The notes: generated from the sequence alone by a model not told the origin. A stretch of 59,132 bases of DNA from Bryobacterales bacterium (GCA_003164035.1 PLRS01000042.1:1-59132); one strand, 5' to 3'; counted from the first letter of the stretch, positions 1 through 8,546 are shown. A program made the numbers and translations.

Positions 1-41
1 GGATCGCGCGGTTTCGGGGTGGATGACGGTTCGTAGGCCAT
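1..41 (-). CDS. 5' end of a gene leaving the window
   Basis: Only 13 codons are visible, reading M-A-Y-E-P-S-S-T-P-K-P-R-D on the minus strand before the sequence ends. The start is chosen because the minus strand has an AGGAG Shine-Dalgarno box eight bases before the ATG. The polar, proline-rich beginning gives no family clue. Calling this a gene start is an inference from the ribosome-binding site alone. Confidence 0.4.
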   Translation of the reverse strand, partial: MAYEPSSTPKPRD

Positions 42-600
42 GGTTAAAACTCCTGAGTGGTATGTCGAGCGAAGTCCAGCAGCGGCGAGGCGCGTGGCGT
101 TCCCGGGTTGCATCACAGCCGATGCGAGACGAGCGCCGGGAAGGAGTCCCGGCGTGGCAGACTGAGAGTCCGCTCCACGGGACTTCCCGACTATACTGTA
201 CGACGCGGGTGGGGGGTGGAAGAGAAGGCGAGGGCTGTAAGTGGTTGCAGGGGTTGGGAGAATATTGTTGCGTTTGCCGTGACTGGGAAATCGCGACGGC
301 CGCAAAGAGCGGCATCCTGCCCTGAGAATGCACACCTTGGCGGCGGCCCGGAGGGGCTGTGAAAAAACAAATAGCAGGGTGTTCCACGGGGCAGGGTAGC
401 CGCGAGCAAAGACACCGGCGACAAAGATCGCCAGCGCTACGGAAGACGAGAACGTCGGCTCGAAAGGCCGACGCTGCGGACTGAGAGCCCGCGCCACGAA
501 GATTCGTCGAGCCAGGGGTTGGGGTTGGGAGATGCCGGCCGCGAATTCCAGGGCAGGCGCGCGAAGGGAAGAGCCGCCTGGAAAAGGACCACAGCGGGCT
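42..600. other. No recognisable gene; degenerate spacer
   Basis: No frame on either strand gives a recognisable protein. The minus-strand frame that carries the propeller relic upstream happens to stay open to position 1, but beyond about 600 its translation loses all repeat character, so I read it as open by chance in GC-rich DNA. Near 355-376 there is a remnant of the family B repeat (GCTGTGAAAAAAC followed by AAATAGCAGG), like the copies at 7815 and 12371. Confidence 0.5.
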
Positions 601-1514
601 CGGGGCCAGGTTGAATCCGGGGGGAAGAAGCACGCGAGCCGCCTCGCCCCCGGCCACCGGCATGCGAAAAAGCCGATACCCATCCTCACCCGTCCGCGCC
701 AGGTACAGGAATTTGCCGGAGGGTTCCACGGCAAGCTCGTAACCTTCGCCAATTCTTCGAGGGTCGCCACCGGAGACCGGCTGCGCCCAGACGATTCCAT
801 TGGAGGCGTAATATAAGGTCTCTCCGTCAGCAGGCGCGGTAATGGAGCTTACCCGCCGGGCATCGGCCGGAAAGCGGCGGACGATCCGGCCATCGCGCAG
901 GGAAGCGATGGCGATGCGAGGCTGGTCCGCGGCGCGGACGATAAAAGCCAGATTGCCGCCCGGCAGGAGGGCGCCGGGCAGGCTGGCGGGTTCCGGACTG
1001 TTGAGGAGGAGTTGAGGCTCGGCGCCAATGCGCCCGAGGAACAGGTCCGACCGGCCGCGCCGAACCACGCTGAAAACAAATGCTCCGTCCGCGAGCCCGA
1101 CCACGGTTTGCAGCCCTATCGGGAAGGGGACCTCGGCAAGGAGGTTACCGGAGGGGCTGAGGTTGAGGATGGAACGCGTCGACTGGGGTTGGTCCATGTA
1201 AAGGGAGCCATCCGGGGCCACGTCTTGAGAAAGAGGCGCAACGATGTAGGGCGGGGAGATGAGGGTTTGAACCGGAGCCGAGCCCGACCGCGGCAGAGCC
1301 AGGGTGTCCATGGTATCGTGACGGCGACGTCCTCCCAGACGTTGCTCAGGAGTTCGTCCTTGCCGACGGCGCGCGAGCGGTTCCGGATGAGATAGAGAAG
1401 GAGGCGAATGGACTTGGGTTCGAGGGCGAGGACCCGGCCGGATTTTTCGACGGAAAAGGTTTCGGGGTTGAGAATGACATCGTCAAACCGATAGGCCACA
1501 GCGGGGCGATGCAT
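601..1514 (-). pseudogene. Broken winged-helix / beta-propeller regulator
   Basis: The 5' part (1514 down to about 1330) encodes an OmpR/CadC-type winged-helix domain: RFDDVILNPETF, then LALEPKSIRLLLYLI and VGKDELLSNVWEDVAVT. In intact relatives this is followed by recognition-helix and wing residues (typically DNALTRAI...VPKVGYRF). Here those are missing, and the coding continues in another frame with TolB/PD40-like propeller blades such as DGSLYMDQPQSTRSILNLSPSGN and ADGETLYYASNGIVWAQP, fading out near 601. The pattern implies an internal deletion that put the two halves out of frame. These proteins (winged helix plus propeller) are common in Acidobacteria. The start at 1514 (M-H-R-P-A-V) leaves a 29-base gap after kdpE; an upstream ATG at 1547 would overlap the kdpE stop. 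A local assembly error is the alternative to true decay. Confidence 0.75.
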
Positions 1515-1543
1515 TGGATCGAATTGTAGCAGAGGTCCGACGG

Positions 1544-2236
1544 TCACTTTCCGGGCTCAAAACGGTACCCCACCCAGGGCTCGGTCAGCACGTATTGCGG
1601 GCGAGCCGGATTGGGCTCGATTTTCTTGCGGACCTGGTTGACGAAGACGCGCAGGTACTCGGGCTCATCGCCGTAATCGGGTCCCCAGACCGCCTGGAGC
1701 AGCTCGCGGTGGGTGACGGGCCTGCCGGCGTGGGCCACCAGGTGCCGCAGGAGGTCGAACTCCTTGGGGGTGAGGCGCACGTCCCGGCCTTGCGCGGAAA
1801 CGCGCCGGGTTTCGAAATCGATTTCGAGGCCGGGGCACGAAAACGCGCGCGGGCCGGCATCGGGCGACGCAGCCGAGCGCCGCAGGGCGGCCCGAATGCG
1901 GGCCAGCAACTCCTCGATGCCGAACGGCTTGGTAACGTAATCGTCGGCGCCGGCATCGAGCGCGGCGACTTTGTCCTTCTCGCTTTCCCGCACGGTGAGG
2001 ATGATGACGGGAACGTCGGAGGTGGCGCGCAGGGCGCGGCAGGTTTCGAGGCCGCTCAATCCCGGCATGTTCATATCGAGCAGCACGAGGTTGGGCGCCT
2101 CGCGGCCGATTTCCGCCAGCGCCGCTTCGCCGTCGCGGGCCTCGATCACTTCATAGCCGTGGCTCACTAGCGTGGCTCGCATGACGCGGCGGATCTGCGG
2201 ATCGTCGTCCACCACCAGAATCCGGCCATGGCTCAT
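1544..2236 (-). CDS. kdpE: KdpE-like response regulator
   Basis: 230 residues, the usual length of an OmpR-family response regulator. The receiver domain (about 5-115) has the acidic pocket D10-D12, phosphoacceptor D54 in LLDMNMPG and K103 in VTKPFG. The C-terminal winged helix (about 135-226) contains LTPKEFDLLRHLV and the KdpE-typical ending YVLTEPWVGYRF. It overlaps the upstream histidine-kinase gene by four bases (ATGA), so the pair is co-translated. In KdpE systems the regulator turns on the high-affinity K+ pump KdpFABC; no kdpFABC genes lie in this window, so the target here is inferred from the family only. Confidence 0.9.
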   Translation of the reverse strand: MSHGRILVVDDDPQIRRVMRATLVSHGYEVIEARDGEAALAEIGREAPNLVLLDMNMPGLSGLETCRALRATSDVPVIILTVRESEKDKVAALDAGADDYVTKPFGIEELLARIRAALRRSAASPDAGPRAFSCPGLEIDFETRRVSAQGRDVRLTPKEFDLLRHLVAHAGRPVTHRELLQAVWGPDYGDEPEYLRVFVNQVRKKIEPNPARPQYVLTEPWVGYRFEPGK

Positions 2237-3660
2237 GGCTGGGGCACCTCGGGCGCGGCCGGGAGGGTAAACGAAAACACGGCGCCCTGGCCGCGCTCGC
2301 TCTCCACCCAGATGCGCTCGCCGTGGGCTTCCACAATGCCTTTGGCGATAGCGAGGCCCATGCCGGTGCCTGTGGTTTCGTAGCGGTGCTGGCGGCCGCG
2401 AAAGAATTTGTCGAAGATCAAGATGCGCTCGTTCTCCTGAATACCGGGGCCGCGATCCGCAACCCTGACCAAGATTTTCGCATTCTTCGCCTCCGCCGAG
2501 AGGGAGATCGCCGATCCCGGCGGCGAATAGTTGGCGGCGTTCTCCACCAATTGCTTGAGCGCCTGCCGGATCAATTCCGGATCGGCAAGGGCGGCGGGAA
2601 GGCGGTCGGCGATCCTGGTCGAGACCGGCCGGCCGCTCAGGCGCGGCGCCAGTTCGGCGAGAACCGCATGCAACAGATCCCCTACCGCTACCGGCTGCGT
2701 CTCCAGGTGCAATTTGCCGGCTTCCACGCGGGCCATGGCCATTACCTCGGCGGCCATGCGGTTCAAACGGTCGGCCGATTCGTGAATGATGCTGAGCAGT
2801 TCCCGTTCGCCGGCGGGCGCGGAGCCCAGAAGGCTGGTGACAGCGGCGATGATGGAAGTGAGGGGCGTTTTGATATCGTGGGCCAGCGCGTCCAGCATGG
2901 CGGAACGAAACGCTTCGCTTTGGCGGGCAGCTTCGGCATGGCCGGCCTCTTCGAGCGCGCGCGCCTTTTCGATGGTGAGGGCGACGAGGTCGGCGACGGC
3001 CTGGATAGTTTGCGCCGAGGGCAGCGGAGCGACCATGGCCAGGCTGCCTAAGGGCCTGCTGCCGAGCCGTACCGGCGCCAGCGCCAGGCCGCGGGCGTAA
3101 TCGACGCGGACGCCGTCCAGTTCGGCGGCCACGCGCAAATCGTGCTCGGTCGCGACTGCGCTCTCCGGACCGGACCGCACTACTTCGTCGGTGGCGCGAT
3201 AGTAAAACGCCGCCGCCGTCGAGCCGAATTCGCGCACGACGCGGTGGACGAACTCGCGCAGGGTTTTGGAGGCGCCGCCGGTGAGCATCATGGCCTGCAC
3301 CAGGGCGTACAGCCGCTCGGTCTCGACGCGCCTCGAGTCCGCTTCCGCGGCCCGGCGGCGGGCATTCGCCGAGAGTTTGCTGGCGGTGAACGCGGTCGCC
3401 AGAAACGCCAGCAGCGCCACCCAGCTTTGCGGTTCCATGATGAGGGTACCGACCGGCGGCAGAAAATAGTAGTCCAGGCCGACGGTCCCCACCACCGACG
3501 CCACAGCGGCCTCCGCCAGGCCCCACTGGGCCGAGAGAAACAGAATCGCGAGCAGGAGGGAAAGCGCCACGGTGGTACTGTTCACGGGCAGGAGCCGATA
3601 CAGTTCGATCACCGCCGTCACCACCAGCACGGATCCGGCCAATCGCAGGGTGCGCGTCAT
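2233..3660 (-). CDS. KdpD-type sensor histidine kinase, no N-terminal KdpD domain
   Basis: 475 residues against about 900 for full KdpD. Residues about 8-95 form the DUF4118 membrane region with several hydrophobic segments, including the hallmark GLDYYFLPPVGT. A GAF-like linker follows, then HisKA with H261 in ALAHDIKTPLTS, the N box VENAANYSPPG, the G1 box VADRGPGI and the G2 box GTGMGLAIAKGIVEAHG. The N-terminal ATP/c-di-AMP-binding KdpD and USP domains are absent: the frame begins at a good ATG with the first membrane helix close behind, so this looks like a natural short form rather than a truncation. It should sit in the inner membrane and phosphorylate the overlapping KdpE-like regulator. 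Confidence 0.88.
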   Translation of the reverse strand: MTRTLRLAGSVLVVTAVIELYRLLPVNSTTVALSLLLAILFLSAQWGLAEAAVASVVGTVGLDYYFLPPVGTLIMEPQSWVALLAFLATAFTASKLSANARRRAAEADSRRVETERLYALVQAMMLTGGASKTLREFVHRVVREFGSTAAAFYYRATDEVVRSGPESAVATEHDLRVAAELDGVRVDYARGLALAPVRLGSRPLGSLAMVAPLPSAQTIQAVADLVALTIEKARALEEAGHAEAARQSEAFRSAMLDALAHDIKTPLTSIIAAVTSLLGSAPAGERELLSIIHESADRLNRMAAEVMAMARVEAGKLHLETQPVAVGDLLHAVLAELAPRLSGRPVSTRIADRLPAALADPELIRQALKQLVENAANYSPPGSAISLSAEAKNAKILVRVADRGPGIQENERILIFDKFFRGRQHRYETTGTGMGLAIAKGIVEAHGERIWVESERGQGAVFSFTLPAAPEVPQP

Positions 3661-3703
3661 GGGTTAGCTCTAATCCTGTTTCAGTATGGCTCCGCGCGGG
3701 GCT

Positions 3704-6550
3704 TCAGGAGCAGCCGAAGAAGCCGTTAAAGAGAGCGCGGGTGCGATGGCGGATGTCGCGGAGGGTTTCGTCGAGCCGCTTCTGGTGCAGATGTTCCGGC
3801 GTCCAGCGGCGCACCAGGCGGGTCAGCGTGTCCATTTGCGCTTGCGAAGTGGGCAGGCTGCCTTCGGCATGGCCGGCGGAGAGGCGCTGGCCATGATCGA
3901 TGGCACGGTAGAACCCGGCGGCTTCGCGCAGAAAATCGGCTTCGGCGCGGTCCAGGTGGCCCATCTTTTCGATCACGTCGATGCGCTCCGGTGTATTCAG
4001 GACCTTGTAAAAGATTCCGGCCCCTTTTAATCGAAGGAACATCAAGGCGAAATCGATGTCGTAGTAGCCGCCTTTGCCGGCCTTCAACGGGTTGCGGGGG
4101 CCCTGGTCGCGCTCGAGGCGGGCGCGCATTTCGACCAACTCCTTGCGCGAGCGCATGCTTTGCCCGTAGCGGCGCCAGTCCAGCTCCTGCAGTTCGTGCA
4201 GAAATTCGGTGGCTCGTTCCACGTTGCCGGCCACGCCGCGGGTCTTCATATAGGCGATGCCTTCCCAGGCCTCGGCGCGGTGGGCGAAATAGGTCTTGTA
4301 GGCGGCTTCGATCTGGACCAGGTCTCCGTCCCGGCCGTTGGGGCGAAGGCGGGTATCCACGGTGAACATCACGCCCTCGCCGGTATAGGCGCTGAGCAGT
4401 TGAATGATGCGTTCGGCCACTTCGTGCCAGAAGGCGTGTTCGGCGGCATCGGCATCGGGCAGCACGAAGACCAGGTCGGCGTCCGATCCCAGGTCGAACT
4501 CGCGCATGCCCAAGCGACCCAGGGCGATGACCATCATCTGGTCGACGGCGCGGTAGCCCGGCGAAGCCGGCGGGGGCGCCTCGCTGACGGCGACGGCGTA
4601 TGCGGCAGCGATAATGCTGTCGGCCAGGACCGAGGTTTTGCCGAGCGTATCGAAGATGGGCGCGGCATCGAGCAGGCTCTCGCTCTGGATGCGCAGCATC
4701 TGGCGGCGGTAGAAGCGGCGCAGGCCCGCCCCATCCACCAGCGGGCCACCTTCGAGTTGGAAGGGCTCGCCCATCTCGTCGAGCAGCTCCGGGTAGCGCA
4801 GCAGATCGTCGCCGAAGTAGGGGCTGTGGGCGAAAATATCCAGTGCGCCGCGGGCGAGCTTGTCGTCGGCGTCGAGACGCTCCAGGATCTCCGGCTGGGC
4901 GAAGGCTTTTTCGAGGAAATGCTGGAAGCGCTCCCGGCCGCGGTGCAGGTTGGTCGCGGCCAGGGCCTGCGCCAGCCGGGGCGCGCGTTCGTCGAGAAAG
5001 CGGGTGAGGTTGCTGGAGGGCGCGGCACCCAATTCGGCGGCTTCCGGTTGGGCCTGGGAAGCTTCGGCGGGCGCTTCGTTGTGCGCGATGGTGTAGTACA
5101 TGGGCTGCTGGGCGTGAATGACGCGCTCGTAGATCTCCTCGACTTCAGCCTGGTGCTCGGCCAGCTTGCGCTTGAGCGCATCGGCGGTGAAGAGGGCATC
5201 GGTGCCGGCAGGCATGCGGCGGGCGATCGATTCCAGCGCGTCGTCGTCGGCCGGCAAGGTGTGGGTCTGCCGGTCGTCTTCGATCTGGAGGCGATGTTCC
5301 AGGTTGCGCAAGAACTGGTAGGCGTTGGCCAGCCGTGCGTATTCGGTGTCGGAAAGCAGGCCTTTGTCGCGCAGCCGGAACAGCGCCATCATGGTGCCGC
5401 CGTGGCGGACCCACGGTTCCCGGCCGCCATGCAGCCGCTGCAGGCACTGTACCAGGAATTCGATATCGCGAATTCCGCCGGGCGCCAGCTTTACATCCAC
5501 GCCGGGCGCCAGGCGGCGCGCGGCCATCTTTTCGGTGATGCGCTGGCGCGTTTCGGAGACCGATTCCACGGCGCGGAAATCGAGCGACGTCTGGTAGATC
5601 AGCGGCTCGACGAATTCGAGCAGCTCGCGCCCAGGCTCCTGGTCGCCGGCCGCCACCCGCGCCTTGATGAGCATCTGCTTTTCCCAATCGCGGGCGCGTT
5701 TCCCGTAGTAATGGCGGGCGCCTTCGCCGGAAATCGCAATCTCGCCCAAGGCGCCGTCCGGCCGCAATCGCAGATCCACGCGGTAGCACTGCCCTTCGGC
5801 GGTATACGCCGAGAGCAATGCCGTATATTGGTTGGCGACTTTCTTATAAAACTCCTTGTTGCTGACCGGCCGCGGACCGTCGGTTTCGCCGCTGGCGCCG
5901 TAGACGAACATCAGGTCGATATCGGAGCTGTAGTTCAACTCGCCGCCGCCCAGCTTCCCCAGCGCGATCACGGAAAACCCGCACACGCCGCCATCGGCCA
6001 GGCGCGGCTCTCCGTGGCGGGCCGCCAGGGCGGCGCGAATCCGCCGGTAGGCCACGTCCAGAATGGCGTCGGCCAGGTTCGAAATCTCTTCGGTGGTTTC
6101 CGCCAGCGCCGCCACGCCCAACACGTCGCGCAGCACGATGCGCAGCAACTGCCGGCGCCGGAAACGCGCCAGGTCGAAAGCTTCGGGAACCCCGTTATGA
6201 TCCTTGCCCAGGAATTCGAACAGCCGTTCGGCGTACTCTTCGACCGTCAGTACGCGGTAGAAGCTGCCGGAACTGGCCACCTGTAAAATCCGCTCCGGGT
6301 TTCGCAGCACGGCTTCGGAAAGAAACTGGCTGTAGGAGAACAGCGCCGTGGCGCACCGCAGCGCGGCCGGAGAACTGACTACGCGATGGAAAACAGCCGG
6401 CGATTCCTCCCTTAGACGTTCCAGGCGGAAGGCGGCGATTTTGGGCTCCGGGACCGCCGCCAGCAGCAATTCAATGCGGGCGGCAATACGCTCCGGTACG
6501 TGTTCTAAGAGATCTCCGATGGGTCGGGCGGACGGGGCCACTGTCATCAT
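3704..6550 (-). CDS. glnE: Glutamine synthetase adenylyltransferase/deadenylase
   Basis: 948 residues, full length for GlnE. It has the two nucleotidyltransferase halves. The first is at 193-215 (VIALGKLGGGELNYSSDIDL), followed by the GlnE hallmark LAPGGIRDIEFLVQ. The second is at 672-695 (MVIALGRLGMREFDLGSDADL), followed by GKGGYYDIDFALMFL. In the known family one half attaches AMP to a Tyr of glutamine synthetase and the other removes it, under PII control. The substrate is probably the GlnA encoded at 9129-10538, which keeps the target tyrosine. No glnB is seen in the window. A second Met directly follows the first, so the start could be one codon later. Confidence 0.95.
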   Translation of the reverse strand: MMTVAPSARPIGDLLEHVPERIAARIELLLAAVPEPKIAAFRLERLREESPAVFHRVVSSPAALRCATALFSYSQFLSEAVLRNPERILQVASSGSFYRVLTVEEYAERLFEFLGKDHNGVPEAFDLARFRRRQLLRIVLRDVLGVAALAETTEEISNLADAILDVAYRRIRAALAARHGEPRLADGGVCGFSVIALGKLGGGELNYSSDIDLMFVYGASGETDGPRPVSNKEFYKKVANQYTALLSAYTAEGQCYRVDLRLRPDGALGEIAISGEGARHYYGKRARDWEKQMLIKARVAAGDQEPGRELLEFVEPLIYQTSLDFRAVESVSETRQRITEKMAARRLAPGVDVKLAPGGIRDIEFLVQCLQRLHGGREPWVRHGGTMMALFRLRDKGLLSDTEYARLANAYQFLRNLEHRLQIEDDRQTHTLPADDDALESIARRMPAGTDALFTADALKRKLAEHQAEVEEIYERVIHAQQPMYYTIAHNEAPAEASQAQPEAAELGAAPSSNLTRFLDERAPRLAQALAATNLHRGRERFQHFLEKAFAQPEILERLDADDKLARGALDIFAHSPYFGDDLLRYPELLDEMGEPFQLEGGPLVDGAGLRRFYRRQMLRIQSESLLDAAPIFDTLGKTSVLADSIIAAAYAVAVSEAPPPASPGYRAVDQMMVIALGRLGMREFDLGSDADLVFVLPDADAAEHAFWHEVAERIIQLLSAYTGEGVMFTVDTRLRPNGRDGDLVQIEAAYKTYFAHRAEAWEGIAYMKTRGVAGNVERATEFLHELQELDWRRYGQSMRSRKELVEMRARLERDQGPRNPLKAGKGGYYDIDFALMFLRLKGAGIFYKVLNTPERIDVIEKMGHLDRAEADFLREAAGFYRAIDHGQRLSAGHAEGSLPTSQAQMDTLTRLVRRWTPEHLHQKRLDETLRDIRHRTRALFNGFFGCS

Positions 6551-6574
6551 TCTAGCAAGGAAGGCCGGCGGGAC

Positions 6575-6802
6575 TCAGGATGCCATCCGCAAGGCACGCC
6601 GGACGTCGCTCGGCAGCGCCAGTTTGCGGAATAAACGGGCCGGATAAAGGTAATCTTCGCCCGACTCGTCGACCACTCGAATCAGGTTGTTTGCTTCCGC
6701 TTCCGCATCGTGGAGGAACGGATACAGCTTTCTGACCTCAAGTGAGGCGGCAAACCCCCGGTTTCGCAGGCACACGGCAAATCCCTTGGTTTTGGCGGGC
6801 AT
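6575..6802 (-). CDS. Small conserved hypothetical protein, coupled to upstream gene
   Basis: 75 residues beginning MPAKTKGFAVCLRNRGF, with LEVRKLYPFL and VVDESGEDYLYPARLF in the middle. I recognise this as a type of small protein scattered through Acidobacteria and other soil bacteria, without a known function. The gene starts two bases after the stop of the 92-residue gene at 6805 (TAG-TT-ATG), so the two are almost certainly translated together. No signal peptide or membrane segment. A two-gene small module such as a toxin-antitoxin pair is possible but not shown by any motif. Confidence 0.75.
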   Translation of the reverse strand: MPAKTKGFAVCLRNRGFAASLEVRKLYPFLHDAEAEANNLIRVVDESGEDYLYPARLFRKLALPSDVRRALRMAS

Positions 6803-6804
6803 AA

Positions 6805-7083
6805 CTAGTCTACGAAACGCTTGATCTTAAGTTCCCTCTTGCCGATGCCAGAAGCTTCATACCAGTGAATCTCCGCTTCCCGTATCCTACCATTCGGCAG
6901 TCGCACATCGGCAAGCCCCTTGCGCTTTCGCCAGCGCCCTTTTCCGTAGAGCTTTCGAAGACGAGGCAGTTCGCGAATGGATGTGCCAGTGGCGAAGGTC
7001 TCGATTGCCACGATCTCGCCCAGGATGTCGAAGAACACTCTTGCGGATTCTAGCAGACGGCAGGAAGCACGGAAGCGGGCCAC
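6805..7083 (-). CDS. Small basic conserved hypothetical protein
   Basis: 92 residues from a GTG start; a later start at about 7011 is possible because similarity to relatives I remember begins around DILGEIVAIETF. The core is strongly basic (RKLYGKGRWRKRKG) and the C-terminus carries IHWYEASGIGKRELKIKRF, a pattern I associate with a widespread uncharacterised family. It lies immediately upstream of the 75-residue gene at 6575 and is read with it. The basic core would suit nucleic-acid binding, but that is inference. Confidence 0.72.
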   Translation of the reverse strand: MARFRASCRLLESARVFFDILGEIVAIETFATGTSIRELPRLRKLYGKGRWRKRKGLADVRLPNGRIREAEIHWYEASGIGKRELKIKRFVD

Positions 7084-7228
7084 CGGCCACGGACCTCAGG
7101 CACCGAGCGTAGGGCTTGGGGGCTGTCACAGGTGGAGGGCGGCACCGATGGCGGCGCTATAATCGGGAAACGCCCTCCGGCAAGATGCGCCAAGCCGCGG
7201 GAGAATCTTTCACGTTGGAGGATCCAAA

Positions 7229-7786
7229 ATGCCCCTTGAATGGCCCGACCCCCAGCCGGACCCGGCAAAGGCGAACACAAAGGACGCTGATACTCGGACC
7301 GTGCTGCTTCAGGAATATGGAGATCACGGACAATGGGCACGCCACTACAGCGCGGTGAGGATGACGCTCGGGACTTTTTTTCTCACCGCCGCGACGGGCA
7401 TGATTACTCTCCGGTGGGACACGCCTCAGGCGGCTGTGGCGTGGACCGCGGGCGTTGTTCTGGTCATTGGCGCGGCTCTGTTTATGTTCTTTAGCAACCT
7501 CACGTTCTATCACATGAACAAGCAGTTCGACATCATGGACAAATACCGGGGAAAACTCGGCGGGGCGAGCGCGCCGAAACGGTTCGAATTCTGGCGGTGG
7601 CGGGGCTTGGGCGGGCTCTTTGCGATTGCTTTCGTGGTCGCGTTCCTGGCGTTCGACGGGTTGTGGTTTGTGTACTCGAAGCCGAAGCCGGGGCAGGCCA
7701 ATCAGATCGTACTTCCAATGAAGGTCAAGGTGGGACAGCAGCCTGAAATCACCATCGACGTTCCCGTCAAAGTAATGGTGCCGTAG
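7229..7786 (+). CDS. Hypothetical inner-membrane protein
   Basis: 185 residues starting at an ATG with a GGAGGA box just upstream (TTGGAGGATCCAAAATG). After a charged N-terminus there are three hydrophobic segments: about 46-62 (LGTFFLTAATGMITL), 70-91 (WTAGVVLVIGAALFMFF) and 130-152 (LGGLFAIAFVVAFLAF). The final 35 residues (VKVGQQPEITIDVPVKV) would lie in the periplasm. I do not recognise the family. It stands alone between the divergent small-protein pair and the RHH gene. Confidence 0.7.
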   Translation: MPLEWPDPQPDPAKANTKDADTRTVLLQEYGDHGQWARHYSAVRMTLGTFFLTAATGMITLRWDTPQAAVAWTAGVVLVIGAALFMFFSNLTFYHMNKQFDIMDKYRGKLGGASAPKRFEFWRWRGLGGLFAIAFVVAFLAFDGLWFVYSKPKPGQANQIVLPMKVKVGQQPEITIDVPVKVMVP

Positions 7787-7796
7787 TACACTTCCC

Positions 7797-7862
7797 GGCA
7801 ACCGCTCCCCGAGGAGCTGTGAAAAAATCACAAATCGCAGGCGGAACCGTCTGCGCCACCAA
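7797..7862 (+). repeat. Family A half-arm joined to truncated family B element
   Basis: Starts with the family A arm GGCAACCGCTCCC and runs straight into the left end of family B (GAGCTGTGAAAAAATCACAA), followed by the B hairpin GCAGGCGG-AA-CCGTCTGC. The same A/B junction occurs at 12353-12412. The right end of B is missing here. It lies between the membrane-protein stop and the RHH operator. Confidence 0.75.
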
Positions 7863-7881
7863 AGAGAGTAAAATAAGCACA

Positions 7882-7900
7882 GAATACGAGCGAATACGAG
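7882..7900 (+). promoter_or_regulatory. Tandem 9-bp repeats before RHH gene, candidate operator
   Basis: GAATACGAG occurs twice, at 7882-7890 and 7892-7900, one base apart, ending one base before the ATG of the ribbon-helix-helix gene. RHH repressors commonly bind short tandem or inverted repeats spaced by about one helical turn near their own start. The repeat is seen directly; the operator role is inferred. Confidence 0.45.
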
Positions 7901-7901
7901 T

Positions 7902-8243
7902 ATGGCGAGAATTCAACCCGTGCTGACGACAACCGAGCTTGCGCTGGTCGACCAAATGGCCGAGTTGACAGGCGCGAAGCGTACCGAGGTAATCAAGAGC
8001 GCGCTGACGGTTTATCACTGGTTCGTGCGGCAGGCGCTCACCGGCAGCCGCGTGGTGGCGCGCAAGCCAACCGGTGAAGAGGTCGCCATCGAGACGGCGG
8101 AACTCGCGCTTCTGGAAGGCAAAGGCAGCCGCCTGAGCCCGGAGGAACTGGGCCTGCTCGCGAAGCGGTTGGCGGCAGCGTCGACCGCCGATGAGGCGGC
8201 CCGGATCAAAGAGCGGCTTACCCGCGGCTTCTACGGCATCTAG
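7902..8243 (+). CDS. Ribbon-helix-helix (CopG-like) protein, possible antitoxin
   Basis: 113 residues. The first 45 fit an RHH fold: a short beta strand (RIQPVLTTTEL) followed by two helices (VDQMAELTG and KRTEVIKSALTVYHWFVRQA). The middle strand reads RVVARKPTGEEVAIETAEL and the C-terminal part is helical and charged. It would be a dimeric DNA-binding protein of the cytoplasm. The next gene begins 23 bases downstream with its own GGAG box, so the two form a short operon. The tandem GAATACGAG repeats just before the start suggest self-regulation. Confidence 0.65.
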   Translation: MARIQPVLTTTELALVDQMAELTGAKRTEVIKSALTVYHWFVRQALTGSRVVARKPTGEEVAIETAELALLEGKGSRLSPEELGLLAKRLAAASTADEAARIKERLTRGFYGI

Positions 8244-8266
8244 GCCGGGAAACCGGAGATGCCACG

Positions 8267-8512
8267 ATGCCGAAAGTCCGCCGCCAGAATGTTCCGCCAG
8301 CGCTTTTTCAACATCTGCTGGAACGCGTCCGGAGCCGCAAGATTCCCGCCTCTCAATTGGAATTGCTGGCGAAGTGGCTGGACGGCGAGCCCGAGGTGCC
8401 TGAAGGCTTGTGGTATAAGCGGGTCCCGGGGATGACCGTTTGCGGCGAGAGGGAGTTCATCAAGACTCTCCTGCTCCCTGGTCAGGCACCGAAGGGCCAG
8501 CGTCTTCCCTAA
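8267..8512 (+). CDS. Small conserved hypothetical protein, partner of RHH gene
   Basis: 81 residues starting MPKVRRQNVPPALFQHLLERV and ending KTLLLPGQAPKGQRLP. The central VPEGLWYKRVPGMTVCGEREF resembles a small family I have seen beside regulatory genes in soil bacteria, with no known activity. An ATG with GGAG eight bases upstream supports the start. No membrane segment. Given its place behind an RHH gene, a toxin role is conceivable, but nothing in the sequence shows a nuclease or gyrase-inhibitor fold. Confidence 0.65.
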   Translation: MPKVRRQNVPPALFQHLLERVRSRKIPASQLELLAKWLDGEPEVPEGLWYKRVPGMTVCGEREFIKTLLLPGQAPKGQRLP

Positions 8513-8546
8513 CTACTCCACTTCGGAATTATAGTGACGTGTTAAA

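Noticed and set aside
1544-3526. KdpE as a 660-residue protein
   Set aside because: The first 430 residues are an out-of-frame reading of the kinase gene; the receiver domain starts at the ATGA overlap at 2236.
4160-6286. Long open frame of about 708 codons on the plus strand opposite glnE
   Set aside because: It mirrors glnE codon for codon, reads as low-information Gly/Arg/Gln-rich sequence and matches no family; typical shadow frame in GC-rich DNA.
7087-7228. tRNA or small RNA in the divergent gap before the membrane protein
   Set aside because: No cloverleaf, conserved T-loop sequence or terminator could be found by eye.
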